Source: Clostridium gallinarum
GTDB taxonomy: Bacteria; Bacillota; Clostridia; Clostridiales; Clostridiaceae
Direction of reading: 5' to 3'
Length of the DNA: 63,526 nt
NCBI RefSeq assembly: GCF_014836325.1
Contig: NZ_JACSQZ010000016.1
Span: 1-63,526 of the forward strand
How positions within the stretch are numbered: the first letter of the stretch is position 1; every line of letters starts with the position of its first letter. The notes under the pieces were generated by a model. It did not search any database. It saw nothing but the letters and a program-made list of their open reading frames with translations, and had not been told where the DNA came from. This document shows positions 17,913 through 26,824 of the stretch, piece by piece. The translations under genes were made by a program, and so were the position numbers.

Positions 17913-17951
17913 TTAAAATATTACTTATAGATAGGTGATTGGAGGGAAAAT

Positions 17952-18842
17952 ATGAAAGCTTCAAGCAAATTAAAGATGAGAGAAACTGTTGTGTCATACC
18001 TTTTTCTTGCTCCTGTATTAATATTTTTTATAATATTTGTTTTAGCTCCTATGATTATGGGATTTGTTACAAGTTTTTTTAATTATACAATGACTGATTT
18101 CACATTTATTGGAATAGATAATTACATAAGTATGTTTAAGGATGAAGTATTTATAAAATCGTTAATAAATACTCTAATAATTGTAATAGGATCAGTTCCA
18201 ATTGTGGTAATCTTCTCCTTATTTGTGGCTTCACAAACATATGAAAAAAGTGCATTTACTCGTTCTTTTTTCCGCTGTGTATTCTTCTTACCTGTTGTTA
18301 CAGGTAGTGTAGCTGTTACAGTTGTATGGAAATGGATTTATGATCCATTATCAGGTATATTAAATTATATTTTAAAAACAGGAAATTTTATTGATCAAAA
18401 TATTAGCTGGTTAGGTGATAAGAGATATGCATTAATTGCAATTATAGTTATATTACTTACTACGTCAGTTGGTCAGCCAATTATACTTTATATAGCATCA
18501 CTAGGAAATATAGATAAGTCCTTAGTAGAGGCAGCTCGTGTAGATGGTGCTAATGAATTCCAAGTTTTCTGGAAAATAAAGTGGCCAAGCCTATTGCCTA
18601 CAACACTTTATATAGTAGTTATAACAACAATTAATTCATTCCAATGCTTTGCTTTAATACAGTTATTAACATCTGGAGGACCAAACTATTCTACTAGTAC
18701 AATTATGTACTATCTATATGAGAAGGCATTTAAACTTTCTGAGTACGGATACGCTAATACAATGGGAGTATTCCTAGCAGTATTAATTGGTATTATAAGC
18801 TTTGCACAATTCAAAATTTTAGGTAATGATGTAGAATATTAG
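17952..18842 (+). CDS. ABC transporter permease, MalF/SatB type
   Basis: A 296-residue inner membrane protein with about six spans. The cytoplasmic EAA loop reads VEAARVDGANEFQVFWKIKWPSL, the site that docks the ATPase. The N-terminal RETVVSYLFLAPVLIFF start is typical of sugar permease 1. It pairs with the next gene, 17 bases downstream. No ATPase gene follows, so it must use a shared ATPase (MsmK/UgpC type) encoded elsewhere. The substrate is inferred from the operon. The start follows GGAGGG. Confidence 0.88.
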   Translation: MKASSKLKMRETVVSYLFLAPVLIFFIIFVLAPMIMGFVTSFFNYTMTDFTFIGIDNYISMFKDEVFIKSLINTLIIVIGSVPIVVIFSLFVASQTYEKSAFTRSFFRCVFFLPVVTGSVAVTVVWKWIYDPLSGILNYILKTGNFIDQNISWLGDKRYALIAIIVILLTTSVGQPIILYIASLGNIDKSLVEAARVDGANEFQVFWKIKWPSLLPTTLYIVVITTINSFQCFALIQLLTSGGPNYSTSTIMYYLYEKAFKLSEYGYANTMGVFLAVLIGIISFAQFKILGNDVEY

Positions 18843-18859
18843 GAAGGAGAGAGAGCATA

Positions 18860-19687
18860 ATGAAGAAAAAAATCACACCTTTTGGGGTAATAACAATAAT
18901 ACTTTTGAGTATCTTAACTATTATTTTTGTCTTTCCTTTCTATTGGATTATGACAGGTGCCTTTAAGTCTCAGCCAGATACTATTAAAATTCCACCGCAA
19001 TGGTGGCCAACAGCTCCAACAATGGAGAATTTTAAACAGTTACTTATTCAAAATCCAGCAGGAAAATGGTTATTCAATAGTATTTTTATAGCAGTAGTTA
19101 CAATGCTTTTAGTATGCATAACATCTTCACTTGCAGGATATGTTTTAGCTAAGAAGAAATTTTATGGTCAAAAGTTTTTATTCTCAGTTTTTATAGCAGC
19201 AATGGCACTTCCAAAGCAAGTTGTATTAGTTCCTTTAGTTAGAATCGTAAACTTTTTAGGAATACATGATACATTAGCAGCTGTTATCCTTCCTTTAATT
19301 GGATGGCCTTTTGGAGTATTTTTAATGAAACAATTTAGTGAAAATATTCCAGGTGAGTTATTAGAATCAGCAAAAATTGATGGTTGTGGTGAACTTAGAA
19401 CATTTATAAATATTGCTTTTCCAATTGTAAAACCTGGCTTTGCGGCACTAGCAATATTTACTTTTATTAATACATGGAATGATTATTTTATGCAATTAGT
19501 AATGCTTTCATCAAGAGATAAACTTACAGTTTCACTTGGTGTAGCAACTATGCAAGCTGAAATGGCAACAAACTATGGATTAATAATGGCAGGTGCAGCA
19601 CTATCAGCAATTCCAATAGTTGCAGTGTTTCTAATGTTCCAAAAATCATTTACACAAGGTATCACAATGGGAGCTGTAAAAGGTTAA
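18860..19687 (+). CDS. ABC transporter permease, MalG/SatC type
   Basis: A 275-residue membrane protein with about six spans, second partner of the sugar importer. The EAA loop is LLESAKIDGCGELRTFINIAFPIVKPG. The N-terminal FPFYWIMTGAFKS and WWPTAPTMENF are characteristic of MalG-like permeases. It starts 17 bases after the first permease, after GGAAGGAGAG. It ends the transport part of the operon; a structured spacer then separates it from the catabolic genes. Confidence 0.88.
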   Translation: MKKKITPFGVITIILLSILTIIFVFPFYWIMTGAFKSQPDTIKIPPQWWPTAPTMENFKQLLIQNPAGKWLFNSIFIAVVTMLLVCITSSLAGYVLAKKKFYGQKFLFSVFIAAMALPKQVVLVPLVRIVNFLGIHDTLAAVILPLIGWPFGVFLMKQFSENIPGELLESAKIDGCGELRTFINIAFPIVKPGFAALAIFTFINTWNDYFMQLVMLSSRDKLTVSLGVATMQAEMATNYGLIMAGAALSAIPIVAVFLMFQKSFTQGITMGAVKG

Positions 19688-19695
19688 GTTATATA

Positions 19696-19756
19696 AATGG
19701 AACTATCAAAGCACAATGACCTTTAACTAGCAGGCATGTGAAAGGTAGTTCCATTT
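19696..19756 (+). other. Structured intercistronic spacer between permease and YhcH genes
   Basis: AAATGGAACTA pairs with TAGTTCCATTT as outer arms. Inside, ACCTTT (19719) can pair with AAAGGT (19741), which overlaps the outer right arm by one base. The T-run after it is short (TTTTAGTTTT). It could be an mRNA processing or partial termination site dividing the transport and catabolic halves of the operon. Confidence 0.5.
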
Positions 19757-19784
19757 TAGTTTTCTAAGAAAAGGGAGAATTTGT

Positions 19785-20237
19785 ATGATATATGATGTTA
19801 TAAAGAATATTGGTAAATATAGAGGACAACCTATATGGTTAGATAAAGCAATTAGTTTTTTAGAAACTACAGATTTAAATTCACTTCCGATTGGACGTAC
19901 AGAAATAGAAAAAGATAAAGTATTTGTAAATGTAATGGAAGCTAATGCTAGAGAAGAAGATGAGCTACAGTTTGAAATTCACAAAAAATATATGGATATT
20001 CAAATTGATATAGAGGGATCTGAAAATATTAAGATTGGATTTGATGTAAATAATGTTTTTCAGTCATATAAAGAAGAGATAGATTTTGGAGCTGTTGATT
20101 GTACTGAATCAATAAGTTGTAGATTAGGAAACGAAAGGTTTATTATTTGTATGCCAGATGAACCTCACAAACCTGGAATCGCTACAAGTGATAATACTTA
20201 TCTAAAAAAATGTGTAGTAAAGGTAGCTGTAAATTAG
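19785..20237 (+). CDS. YhcH/YjgK/YiaL family protein, sialic acid anomer processing
   Basis: A 150-residue cupin-fold protein of the DUF386 family. The family pattern is seen in DVIKNIGKYRG, FVNVMEANAREEDELQFEIHKKYMDIQIDIEG and FIICMPDEPHKPGI, whose His and Glu residues bind metal. In E. coli the relative YhcH (NanQ) is encoded with nan genes and is reported to act on the anomeric form of sialic acids. Its place between transporter and nanE supports the same role. The start follows AAGGGAG. Confidence 0.85.
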   Translation: MIYDVIKNIGKYRGQPIWLDKAISFLETTDLNSLPIGRTEIEKDKVFVNVMEANAREEDELQFEIHKKYMDIQIDIEGSENIKIGFDVNNVFQSYKEEIDFGAVDCTESISCRLGNERFIICMPDEPHKPGIATSDNTYLKKCVVKVAVN

Positions 20238-20265
20238 TAGTTAGAATATTTGATAGGAGAAGAGT

Positions 20266-20913
20266 ATGTCAGGAAATAGAGGGGATTTATCAAGTAAAAT
20301 ATTTAATCTAGACAATTGGATTATGAGATTTTTTTCAAGAATATTTGATGTTGTAATATTGAATTTTGCATTTATCATATGTTGTATTCCTATTATAACA
20401 ATAGGAGCATCACTTACTGCTATGTATTCAATAACATTAAAAATGGTAAGGAATGAAGAATCTCATATTATAAGAGGTTTCTTAAAAGCATTTAAACAGA
20501 ATTTTAAACAGGGAACTGTAATTGGAATGATAGCAATTATAATAACATTTTTCATTACAGTAGACCTAAGAATTATAGGAATAATTGGAGATGATAAGTT
20601 TAAAGTGTTACAAGTGTTGTGCTATGTATTAGCAATTTGGGCATACATTATATTTCTATATGCATTCCCACTTTTAGCTAAGTTTAAAAATACAACAAAA
20701 GAAGTGTTTAAAAATTCTTTTATACTTAGTGTTATTAATTTAAAATGGACAATACTTCTTATACTTCTTAATATTCCATTTGTTTTAATGTTATTTTATT
20801 CTGGGTTATCTATGTTTTTACTTTTTACAATATTAATTATATGTGGGTTTTCTGGCCTAGCACTAATTCAATCATTTATTTTTGGCAAAGTATTTGAGAA
20901 ATATGAAAGTTAA
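20266..20913 (+). CDS. DUF624 (YesL-like) membrane protein
   Basis: A 215-residue polytopic protein with about five hydrophobic spans. It starts with FNLDNWIMRFFSRIFDVVILNFAFIICCIPIITIGAS-like features typical of DUF624/YesL proteins: an N-terminal amphipathic helix, then Cys-Cys-Ile-Pro, then SLTAMYSITLKM. Members of this family are found in many carbohydrate ABC operons in Firmicutes. Their function is not established; help in transporter assembly or regulation is possible. It lies 28 bases after the yhcH-like gene in the same operon. The start follows GATAGGAGA. Confidence 0.8.
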   Translation: MSGNRGDLSSKIFNLDNWIMRFFSRIFDVVILNFAFIICCIPIITIGASLTAMYSITLKMVRNEESHIIRGFLKAFKQNFKQGTVIGMIAIIITFFITVDLRIIGIIGDDKFKVLQVLCYVLAIWAYIIFLYAFPLLAKFKNTTKEVFKNSFILSVINLKWTILLILLNIPFVLMLFYSGLSMFLLFTILIICGFSGLALIQSFIFGKVFEKYES

Positions 20914-20962
20914 AAGTTAATTAGATAAATTTAAAATAATGTGATATAGAAGGGAAAAAATT

Positions 20963-21658
20963 ATGAGTGATAAGGTTAATAATTTAAAAGGTAATTTAAT
21001 AGTTTCATGTCAAGCCTTACCCAATGAACCGCTTCATTCCTCGTTTATTATGGGGAGAATGGCACTTGCGGCTAAAGAAGGTGGCGCGGCTGGAATTCGT
21101 GCAAATACAAAAGAAGATATTGCTGAAATAAAAGCACAAGTGAATCTACCTATTATTGGTATTGTAAAAAGGGACTATGATGATTCTGAAGTTTATATTA
21201 CGCCAACTATGAAAGAAGTTGATGAGCTTATGGAAGTAAAACCAGATATTATAGCAATTGATGCTACATCTGCACTAAGACCAGAAGGAAAAACTTTAGA
21301 TCAATTCTTTAAAGAAGTAAAGAATAAATATCCAGATCAACTACTTATGGCAGATTGTTCTACTGTAGAAGAAGCTCTTCATGCAGATGAGTTAGGCTTT
21401 GATTTTATAGGGACAACTATGGTTGGTTATACAAAGCAAAGTGAAAATCTTAAAATAGAAAATAATGATTTTGAGATTATTAGAGAAATTCTTTCAAAAG
21501 CAAAACATCCAGTAATTGCAGAAGGTAATATAAATACACCTCAAAAAGTTAAGCGTGTAATTGAATTAGGATGCTATAGTGTTGTAGTTGGTTCTATTAT
21601 AACAAGACCACAACTTATTACAAAATCATTTGTAGATGAGTTAAAAAATAATAAATAA
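20963..21658 (+). CDS. nanE: N-acetylmannosamine-6-phosphate 2-epimerase
   Basis: A 231-residue TIM-barrel enzyme converting ManNAc-6-P to GlcNAc-6-P, the third catabolic step after NanA and NanK. Signature parts are LIVSCQALPNEPLHS, PIIGIVKRDYDDSEVYITPT, LMADCSTVEEALHADELGFDFIGTT and VIAEGNINTPQKV. Length fits the family. It is encoded ten bases upstream of the nanA reading frame. The start follows GAAGGG. Downstream deacetylation and deamination (NagA, NagB) are not encoded here. Confidence 0.95.
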   Translation: MSDKVNNLKGNLIVSCQALPNEPLHSSFIMGRMALAAKEGGAAGIRANTKEDIAEIKAQVNLPIIGIVKRDYDDSEVYITPTMKEVDELMEVKPDIIAIDATSALRPEGKTLDQFFKEVKNKYPDQLLMADCSTVEEALHADELGFDFIGTTMVGYTKQSENLKIENNDFEIIREILSKAKHPVIAEGNINTPQKVKRVIELGCYSVVVGSIITRPQLITKSFVDELKNNK

Positions 21659-21688
21659 ATTAGCCTTATGTGGCAGAAGGAGATTATT

Positions 21689-22606
21689 ATGAGAGATTTA
21701 AATAAATATAAAGGAGTAATTCCTGCATTTTATGCATGTTATGATGATAATGGAGAAATAAGCCCAGAAAGAGTAAGAGAGCTTACAGAATTCCATATAA
21801 AAAAAGGTGTTAAAGGTATTTATGTAAATGGATCTTCAGGAGAGTGTATTTATTTAAGTGTAGAAGAAAGAAAGCTTGTTCTTGAAAATGTAATGGCAGT
21901 TGGAAAAGGAAAGCTTACTGTAATTGCCCATGTTGCATGTAATAATACAAAGGATAGTGTAGAACTTGCAAAACATGCAGAAAGCTTAGGGGTAGATGCT
22001 ATTGCAGCAATTCCACCAATATATTTTAGACTTCCTGAATATGCAATTGCAGATTATTGGAATGCTATGAGTAATGCAGCTCCTAATACAGATTTTATAA
22101 TATACAATATCCCACAACTTGCAGGTGTTGCTTTAACACAAGGACTTTATGCAGAAATGCGTAAGAATCCTAGAGTAATTGGAGTTAAGAATTCATCTAT
22201 GCCAGTACAGGATATTCAAATGTTCTGCGCAGCTGGTGGAGAAGATTATATTGTATTTAATGGTCCAGATGAACAATTTATTAGTGGACGTGCTATTGGT
22301 GCAGAAGGTGGTATTGGTGGTACATATGGAGCTATGCCAGAATTATTCTTAAAGTTAAATGATTTTGTAATTGAAAATAGAATGGAAGAAGCTAAAAAGC
22401 TTCAATATGATATTAATGAAATTATATACAAAATGTGTTCATGCCATGGAAATATGTATGGAGTAATTAAAGCAATCCTTCGTATTAATGAGAATTTAAA
22501 TATAGGAAGTGTAAGAGAACCTTTAGCAGCTTTAGTTGAAGAAGATATGGAAGTTGTAAAAGAAGCTGCTACTATGATTAAAAATGCTATTAAAAAATAT
22601 TGTTAA
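21689..22606 (+). CDS. nanA: N-acetylneuraminate lyase
   Basis: A 305-residue class I aldolase of the DHDPS/NAL family splitting sialic acid into pyruvate and ManNAc. Visible motifs are YVNGSSGECIYLSVEER (carboxylate-binding GSSGE), IIYNIPQLAG (catalytic Tyr) and RVIGVKNSSM (Schiff-base Lys). The ATG at 21689 was chosen because it follows AGAAGGAG; an in-frame ATG at 21668 would overlap this site. It lies between nanE and the kinase gene, completing the catabolic set. Confidence 0.93.
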   Translation: MRDLNKYKGVIPAFYACYDDNGEISPERVRELTEFHIKKGVKGIYVNGSSGECIYLSVEERKLVLENVMAVGKGKLTVIAHVACNNTKDSVELAKHAESLGVDAIAAIPPIYFRLPEYAIADYWNAMSNAAPNTDFIIYNIPQLAGVALTQGLYAEMRKNPRVIGVKNSSMPVQDIQMFCAAGGEDYIVFNGPDEQFISGRAIGAEGGIGGTYGAMPELFLKLNDFVIENRMEEAKKLQYDINEIIYKMCSCHGNMYGVIKAILRINENLNIGSVREPLAALVEEDMEVVKEAATMIKNAIKKYC

Positions 22607-22632
22607 TATAAATACTCAGAAGAGGTGAAAAT

Positions 22633-23517
22633 GTGAAAAACTATGTAAGTATTGATATTGGAGGAACTGCAATAAAATACGGAGTCATTTCTGAAGATGG
22701 AATAATATTAATAAAAGATAAAATGGATACAGAGGCACATAAGGGTGGCCCTGAAATTTTAAATAAAGTCTTTAAAATTATAGAAAACTATTTAGAAAAA
22801 TATAAGATAGAAGGAATTTGCATTTCAACAGCAGGAATGGTTGATACTGAAAAAGGAGAGATATTTTATGCTTCCTCTTTAATTCCAAATTATATAGGAA
22901 CAAAATTCAAAGAAGAGATAGAAGGAAAATATGGAGTACCTTGTGAAGTTGAAAATGATGTTAAATGTGCAGGGCTAGCAGAAAGAATTTCAGGAGCAGC
23001 TATTGATAGTAAAGTAACATTATGCCTTACTATAGGTACTGGAATTGGTGGATGTATTCTTATTGATGACAAAGTATTTCATGGTTTTAGTAATAGTGCC
23101 TGTGAAATAGGATATATGAAGATGTTTGATAGTGATTTTCAAACACTAGGAGCAACTAGTATTTTAACAAAAAAAGTTTCAGAGAGAAAACAAGAATCAA
23201 TAGAAATATGGGACGGATATCATATATTTGAAGAAGCTAAAAAAGGTGATGATATATGTATAGAAGCTATTGATGAGATGGTAGATATAATTGGTCTTGG
23301 AGTTGCTAACTTATGTTATGTAATTAATCCAGAAGTAGTTGTACTAGGTGGAGGAATTATGGCTCAAGATACTTATTTAAAGCCTAGAATAGAAAAAGCT
23401 CTAAAAAAATACCTTTTACCAAGTATTTATGAAAAAACAAGATTAGAATTTGCAAAGCATAAAAATGACGCAGGAATGCTAGGTGCATTCTATAACTTTA
23501 AAAATAAACATGAATAA
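22633..23517 (+). CDS. nanK: ROK-family kinase, probable N-acetylmannosamine kinase
   Basis: A 294-residue sugar kinase expected to phosphorylate ManNAc. The ATP-binding loop is VSIDIGGTAIKYG. The catalytic Asp lies in EVENDVKCAGLAE, and a second phosphate loop in TIGTGIGGCIL. The zinc motif found in many ROK proteins (CxCGxxGCxE) is absent; the region after CEIGYMKMF lacks the cluster of Cys. It starts at GTG 22633 after AGAGGTG; an ATG two bases earlier is out of frame. Being last in the nan operon makes the ManNAc substrate likely. Confidence 0.82.
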   Translation: MKNYVSIDIGGTAIKYGVISEDGIILIKDKMDTEAHKGGPEILNKVFKIIENYLEKYKIEGICISTAGMVDTEKGEIFYASSLIPNYIGTKFKEEIEGKYGVPCEVENDVKCAGLAERISGAAIDSKVTLCLTIGTGIGGCILIDDKVFHGFSNSACEIGYMKMFDSDFQTLGATSILTKKVSERKQESIEIWDGYHIFEEAKKGDDICIEAIDEMVDIIGLGVANLCYVINPEVVVLGGGIMAQDTYLKPRIEKALKKYLLPSIYEKTRLEFAKHKNDAGMLGAFYNFKNKHE

Positions 23518-23536
23518 AAATATATTTTAAATGGAT

Positions 23537-23674
23537 AGGAAAGTATAAAAAATTATATCTTATTATTAACTTTTTATACTTTCCTTCCTTAAGTTTTTAA
23601 GTGTTAAAGTATCATAGCAAGGTGACTTGGAGCGCATGAGACGGAACCTGGATATGATACTTTAACACTTTTTT
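23537..23674 (+). repeat. Dispersed double-hairpin element, copy C (subfamily I)
   Basis: The first hairpin has arms AGGAAAGTATAAA and TTTATACTTTCC. After the linker, the second hairpin (23599-23670) has arms AAGTGTTAAAGTATCATA and TATGATACTTTAACACTT, a perfect 18-bp stem, around GGTGACTTGGAGCGCATG. Its T-run touches the stop codon of pyruvate kinase on the opposite strand. It is the only possible terminator for the nan operon here. Confidence 0.85.
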
Positions 23675-25091
23675 AAATTTTTTCTATTTTAAGCATATTA
23701 GTTCCACCAGTAGTAGCACTTGGCATGCCTGCGGCAACTATTATGTCGTCGCCTTTCTCAGCGATAGATAAATTAGTTGCAACCTTCTTTGCCTCAAATA
23801 ATATTTCATCAGTTGTTGTAAATACTTCACATTTAGTAGGGAATATACCGAAATTAAGATTTAATCCTCTTCGTACTTCATCATAAGGAGTTATAGCAAT
23901 AATAGGGCACTTAGGTCTATATTTAGATATAAGTTTAGCTGTAGCTCCACTATTAGTAGCTGCAACAACAGCTTTTGAATGTAATAAAGTAGAACTTCTG
24001 CAAGCAGAATAGCTAATAGCTTCTGAGAATGAAGTTAGTGAAGGCTCTTTTAATCTTTTATTTAAGTAGTTATAATCTAAATTTGCTTCCGTTTCAATTG
24101 ATATACGAGACATCATTTCAGCAGCTTCTATAGGATAACTTCCACTAGCACTTTCACCACTTAACATAATTGCATCAGTTCCATCAAAAATAGCATTACA
24201 TATATCACAAGCTTCTGCTCTAGTAGGAAGGGAATTTCTTATCATAGAATCTAGCATTTGAGTTGCTGTAATTACTATTTTTCCAGCTTCATTACATTTT
24301 CTTATTATGTTCTTTTGAATTATTGGAACTTTTTCAATAGGAATTTCAACTCCCATATCACCTCGAGCTACCATTATTCCATCAGAGGCCTCGATTATTT
24401 CATCTATATTGTCTACACCTTCTTGGTTTTCGATTTTAGCTATAATTTGAATATAATCTCCACCATGCTGTTTGAGTACATCTCTTACATCTTGTATATC
24501 AGAAGCTTTTCTAATAAAAGAGGCAGCTACAAAATCTATTTCATTTTCACAACCAAAAATTAAATCTTCTTTATCTTTTTCTGTAATTGAAGGTAAATGT
24601 ATTTTAACATTAGGAACATTAACTCCCTTATGATTTTTAATAGTCCCACCAACAGTAACTATACATTTAATTTCTTTATCTACAATTTCTTTGATTTTAA
24701 ATTTTAAAAGCCCATCATCAACTAAAATTTCTCCACCTGGCTTTACATCTTTATATAATTCTTTATAGGAAACAGTACATTTTTTATTATCTCCTAAAAT
24801 TTCATCATCACAAATAAAAGAAAATTCATCATTTTCATGAAGTTCTACTCCGTCATTAATAAAGTTATGAGTTCTAATTTTAGGTCCTTTTATGTCAAGA
24901 ATAATTGCTGTTGGGGAATTTAAATCATCTCGTACTTTTTTGATAAGATCTATTTTTTCTTTATGAGTTTCATGTGTTCCATGAGAAAAGTTTAATCTTG
25001 CAGCACTCATTCCAATTTGGATAAACTTTCTTAGAACTTCTTCTGTATCGCTTGCAGGGCCTATGGTAAAGATCATTTTTGTTTTTTGCAT
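23673..25091 (-). CDS. pyk: Pyruvate kinase
   Basis: A 472-residue enzyme converting phosphoenolpyruvate and ADP to pyruvate and ATP. Hallmarks are KMIFTIGPASDTEEVL, ARLNFSHG, ILDIKGPKIRTH, GVEIPIEKVPIIQKNII and the active-site IVITATQMLDSMIRNSLPTRAE. It ends with the allosteric C-domain and lacks the extra PEP-utiliser domain found in bacilli. The start follows GAGGTGATGTT on the minus strand. It is alone and convergent with the nan operon, separated only by a repeat element. The product of NanA (pyruvate) and of this enzyme meet in the same pool. Confidence 0.96.
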   Translation of the reverse strand: MQKTKMIFTIGPASDTEEVLRKFIQIGMSAARLNFSHGTHETHKEKIDLIKKVRDDLNSPTAIILDIKGPKIRTHNFINDGVELHENDEFSFICDDEILGDNKKCTVSYKELYKDVKPGGEILVDDGLLKFKIKEIVDKEIKCIVTVGGTIKNHKGVNVPNVKIHLPSITEKDKEDLIFGCENEIDFVAASFIRKASDIQDVRDVLKQHGGDYIQIIAKIENQEGVDNIDEIIEASDGIMVARGDMGVEIPIEKVPIIQKNIIRKCNEAGKIVITATQMLDSMIRNSLPTRAEACDICNAIFDGTDAIMLSGESASGSYPIEAAEMMSRISIETEANLDYNYLNKRLKEPSLTSFSEAISYSACRSSTLLHSKAVVAATNSGATAKLISKYRPKCPIIAITPYDEVRRGLNLNFGIFPTKCEVFTTTDEILFEAKKVATNLSIAEKGDDIIVAAGMPSATTGGTNMLKIEKI

Positions 25092-25229
25092 AACATCACC
25101 TCAAATTAAATATTATGAATATTGTGAATAATTATAATAAAAAAATAAAATTTAAGTATTATATATACTATGATATACTTATTTCATAATATAATTCTAA
25201 CATAATTTAGCATGAGAGGAGAGAATAAA

Positions 25230-26684
25230 ATGAATATTTTACAAAATTTAGAACCTAAAAAGGTTTTTCAATATTTCGAGGAAATTTCTCAAATACCAAG
25301 AGGATCAGGAAATGAAAAAGCTATAAGTGATTATTTAGTAGGTGTAGCTAAGAAGCTTAACTTAGAAGTGCATCAAGATGAAGCTTTAAATGTAATTATT
25401 AAAAAGCCAGGAACAGAAGGATATGAAAACTCTACAACTGTTATCCTTCAAGGACATATGGATATGGTTTGTGAAAAAAATAAAGGAACAGACCATGATT
25501 TTGAAAAAGATCCATTAAAATTAAGAGTTATAGATGACATGGTATATGCAACAGATACAACACTTGGAGCTGATAATGGTATTGCAGTTGCTTATGCATT
25601 AGCAATATTAGATTCAACAGATATTCCACATCCACCATTAGAAGTATTAATTACTACAGATGAAGAAACAGGAATGTCAGGTGCAATGGCAGTTTCTAAA
25701 GAAAATATAAATGGTAAAATTCTTTTAAATTTAGATAATGAAGAAGAAGGTCATTTATTAGTAAGTTGTGCTGGTGGTATTAGAAGTAAGCATACATTAA
25801 AGGTTAATTTAGAGGAAATAGGAGACTACAATAACTTTTTACATATTGCAGTAAGAGGATTAAAGGGTGGTCACTCAGGAATGGAAATTAATAAAGAAAG
25901 AGGAAATTCTAATAAAATAATGGGTAGAATTTTAAAATCTTTATTATCTTCTGTAGATTATAAATTAGCATCATTAAACGGTGGATCCAAAAATAATGCT
26001 ATACCAAGAGAAGCAGATGCTATAATTGCTCTTAAAGCAAGTGATGTAGAAAAGGCTAAGGAAATAATTAATTCATGGAATCCAGTTTTATTAAATGAAT
26101 TAAAGGCACAAGATCCAGGTGTTAAAGTTTCTATTCTTGAAAATACTGAAAAGGTAGAAAAAGTATTTACAAAGGGAGATACTGAAAAGACTGTTAATTT
26201 ACTTTACTTAATACCAAATGGAATTAACACAAATAGTGTTGAAATAGAAGACTTAGTTGAAAGCTCAACTAACTTAGGTGTAGTTACAACAGTTGGAGAT
26301 AAGGTTGAATTTGATAGTGCTATAAGAAGTTCTATTGCATCATTAAAGGATGAAATAGTATTAAGAAGCAAAACAGTAGCAGATTTAATTGGAGCAGAGT
26401 TTGCAACTACAGCTAGCTATCCAGAATGGCAATATGATAGTGAATCAAAGGTAAGAGGAATTTGCCAAGATGTTTATAAGAGAATGTATGGAAAAGATGC
26501 TAAAATAGTAGCTATACATGCAGGAGTTGAGTGTGGATTATTTAATGAAAGATTAGGAAAGCTTGATATGATAAGCTTTGGACCAAATCTTTATGATGTT
26601 CATACACCACAAGAACATATGAGTATTTCATCAGTTAAAAATGTTTGGGATTACTTATTAGAAGTATTAAAAGAACTTAAATAA
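25230..26684 (+). CDS. pepD: Aminoacyl-histidine dipeptidase (M20 family)
   Basis: A 484-residue zinc peptidase of the PepD type that cleaves Xaa-His and other dipeptides in the cytosol. Metal-site motifs are LQGHMDMVCEK, LGADNGIAVAYALAIL, TTDEETGMSGA and the later IHAGVECGLF. GLKGGHSGMEINKERGN lies in the lid region. The ATG at 25230 was chosen because AGGAGAG lies just upstream; an in-frame ATG at 25212 overlaps that site. Extended -10-like sequences occur at 25171-25195. A terminator follows. Confidence 0.93.
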   Translation: MNILQNLEPKKVFQYFEEISQIPRGSGNEKAISDYLVGVAKKLNLEVHQDEALNVIIKKPGTEGYENSTTVILQGHMDMVCEKNKGTDHDFEKDPLKLRVIDDMVYATDTTLGADNGIAVAYALAILDSTDIPHPPLEVLITTDEETGMSGAMAVSKENINGKILLNLDNEEEGHLLVSCAGGIRSKHTLKVNLEEIGDYNNFLHIAVRGLKGGHSGMEINKERGNSNKIMGRILKSLLSSVDYKLASLNGGSKNNAIPREADAIIALKASDVEKAKEIINSWNPVLLNELKAQDPGVKVSILENTEKVEKVFTKGDTEKTVNLLYLIPNGINTNSVEIEDLVESSTNLGVVTTVGDKVEFDSAIRSSIASLKDEIVLRSKTVADLIGAEFATTASYPEWQYDSESKVRGICQDVYKRMYGKDAKIVAIHAGVECGLFNERLGKLDMISFGPNLYDVHTPQEHMSISSVKNVWDYLLEVLKELK

Positions 26685-26710
26685 GTTTAGATAATATTTT
26701 ATATGAATTA

Positions 26711-26748
26711 AAAAATCGATGACTATAAAAAGTCGTCGATTTTTTTTT
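26711..26748 (+). terminator. Terminator of pepD
   Basis: AATCGATGACT pairs with AGTCGTCGATT (one G-U) and eight T follow. Confidence 0.9.
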
Positions 26749-26824
26749 GAAAAATTGTTTTACATAATGAATATTGTAAGGAAATCTAGAATATATATAA
26801 AGTATGAAAGAGGGGGAGGATAAA

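Noticed and set aside
20963..22606. nanA taken as a dihydrodipicolinate synthase
   Set aside because: The adjacent nanE, kinase, YhcH and transporter genes, and the GSSGE/YNIP pattern, fit N-acetylneuraminate lyase much better.
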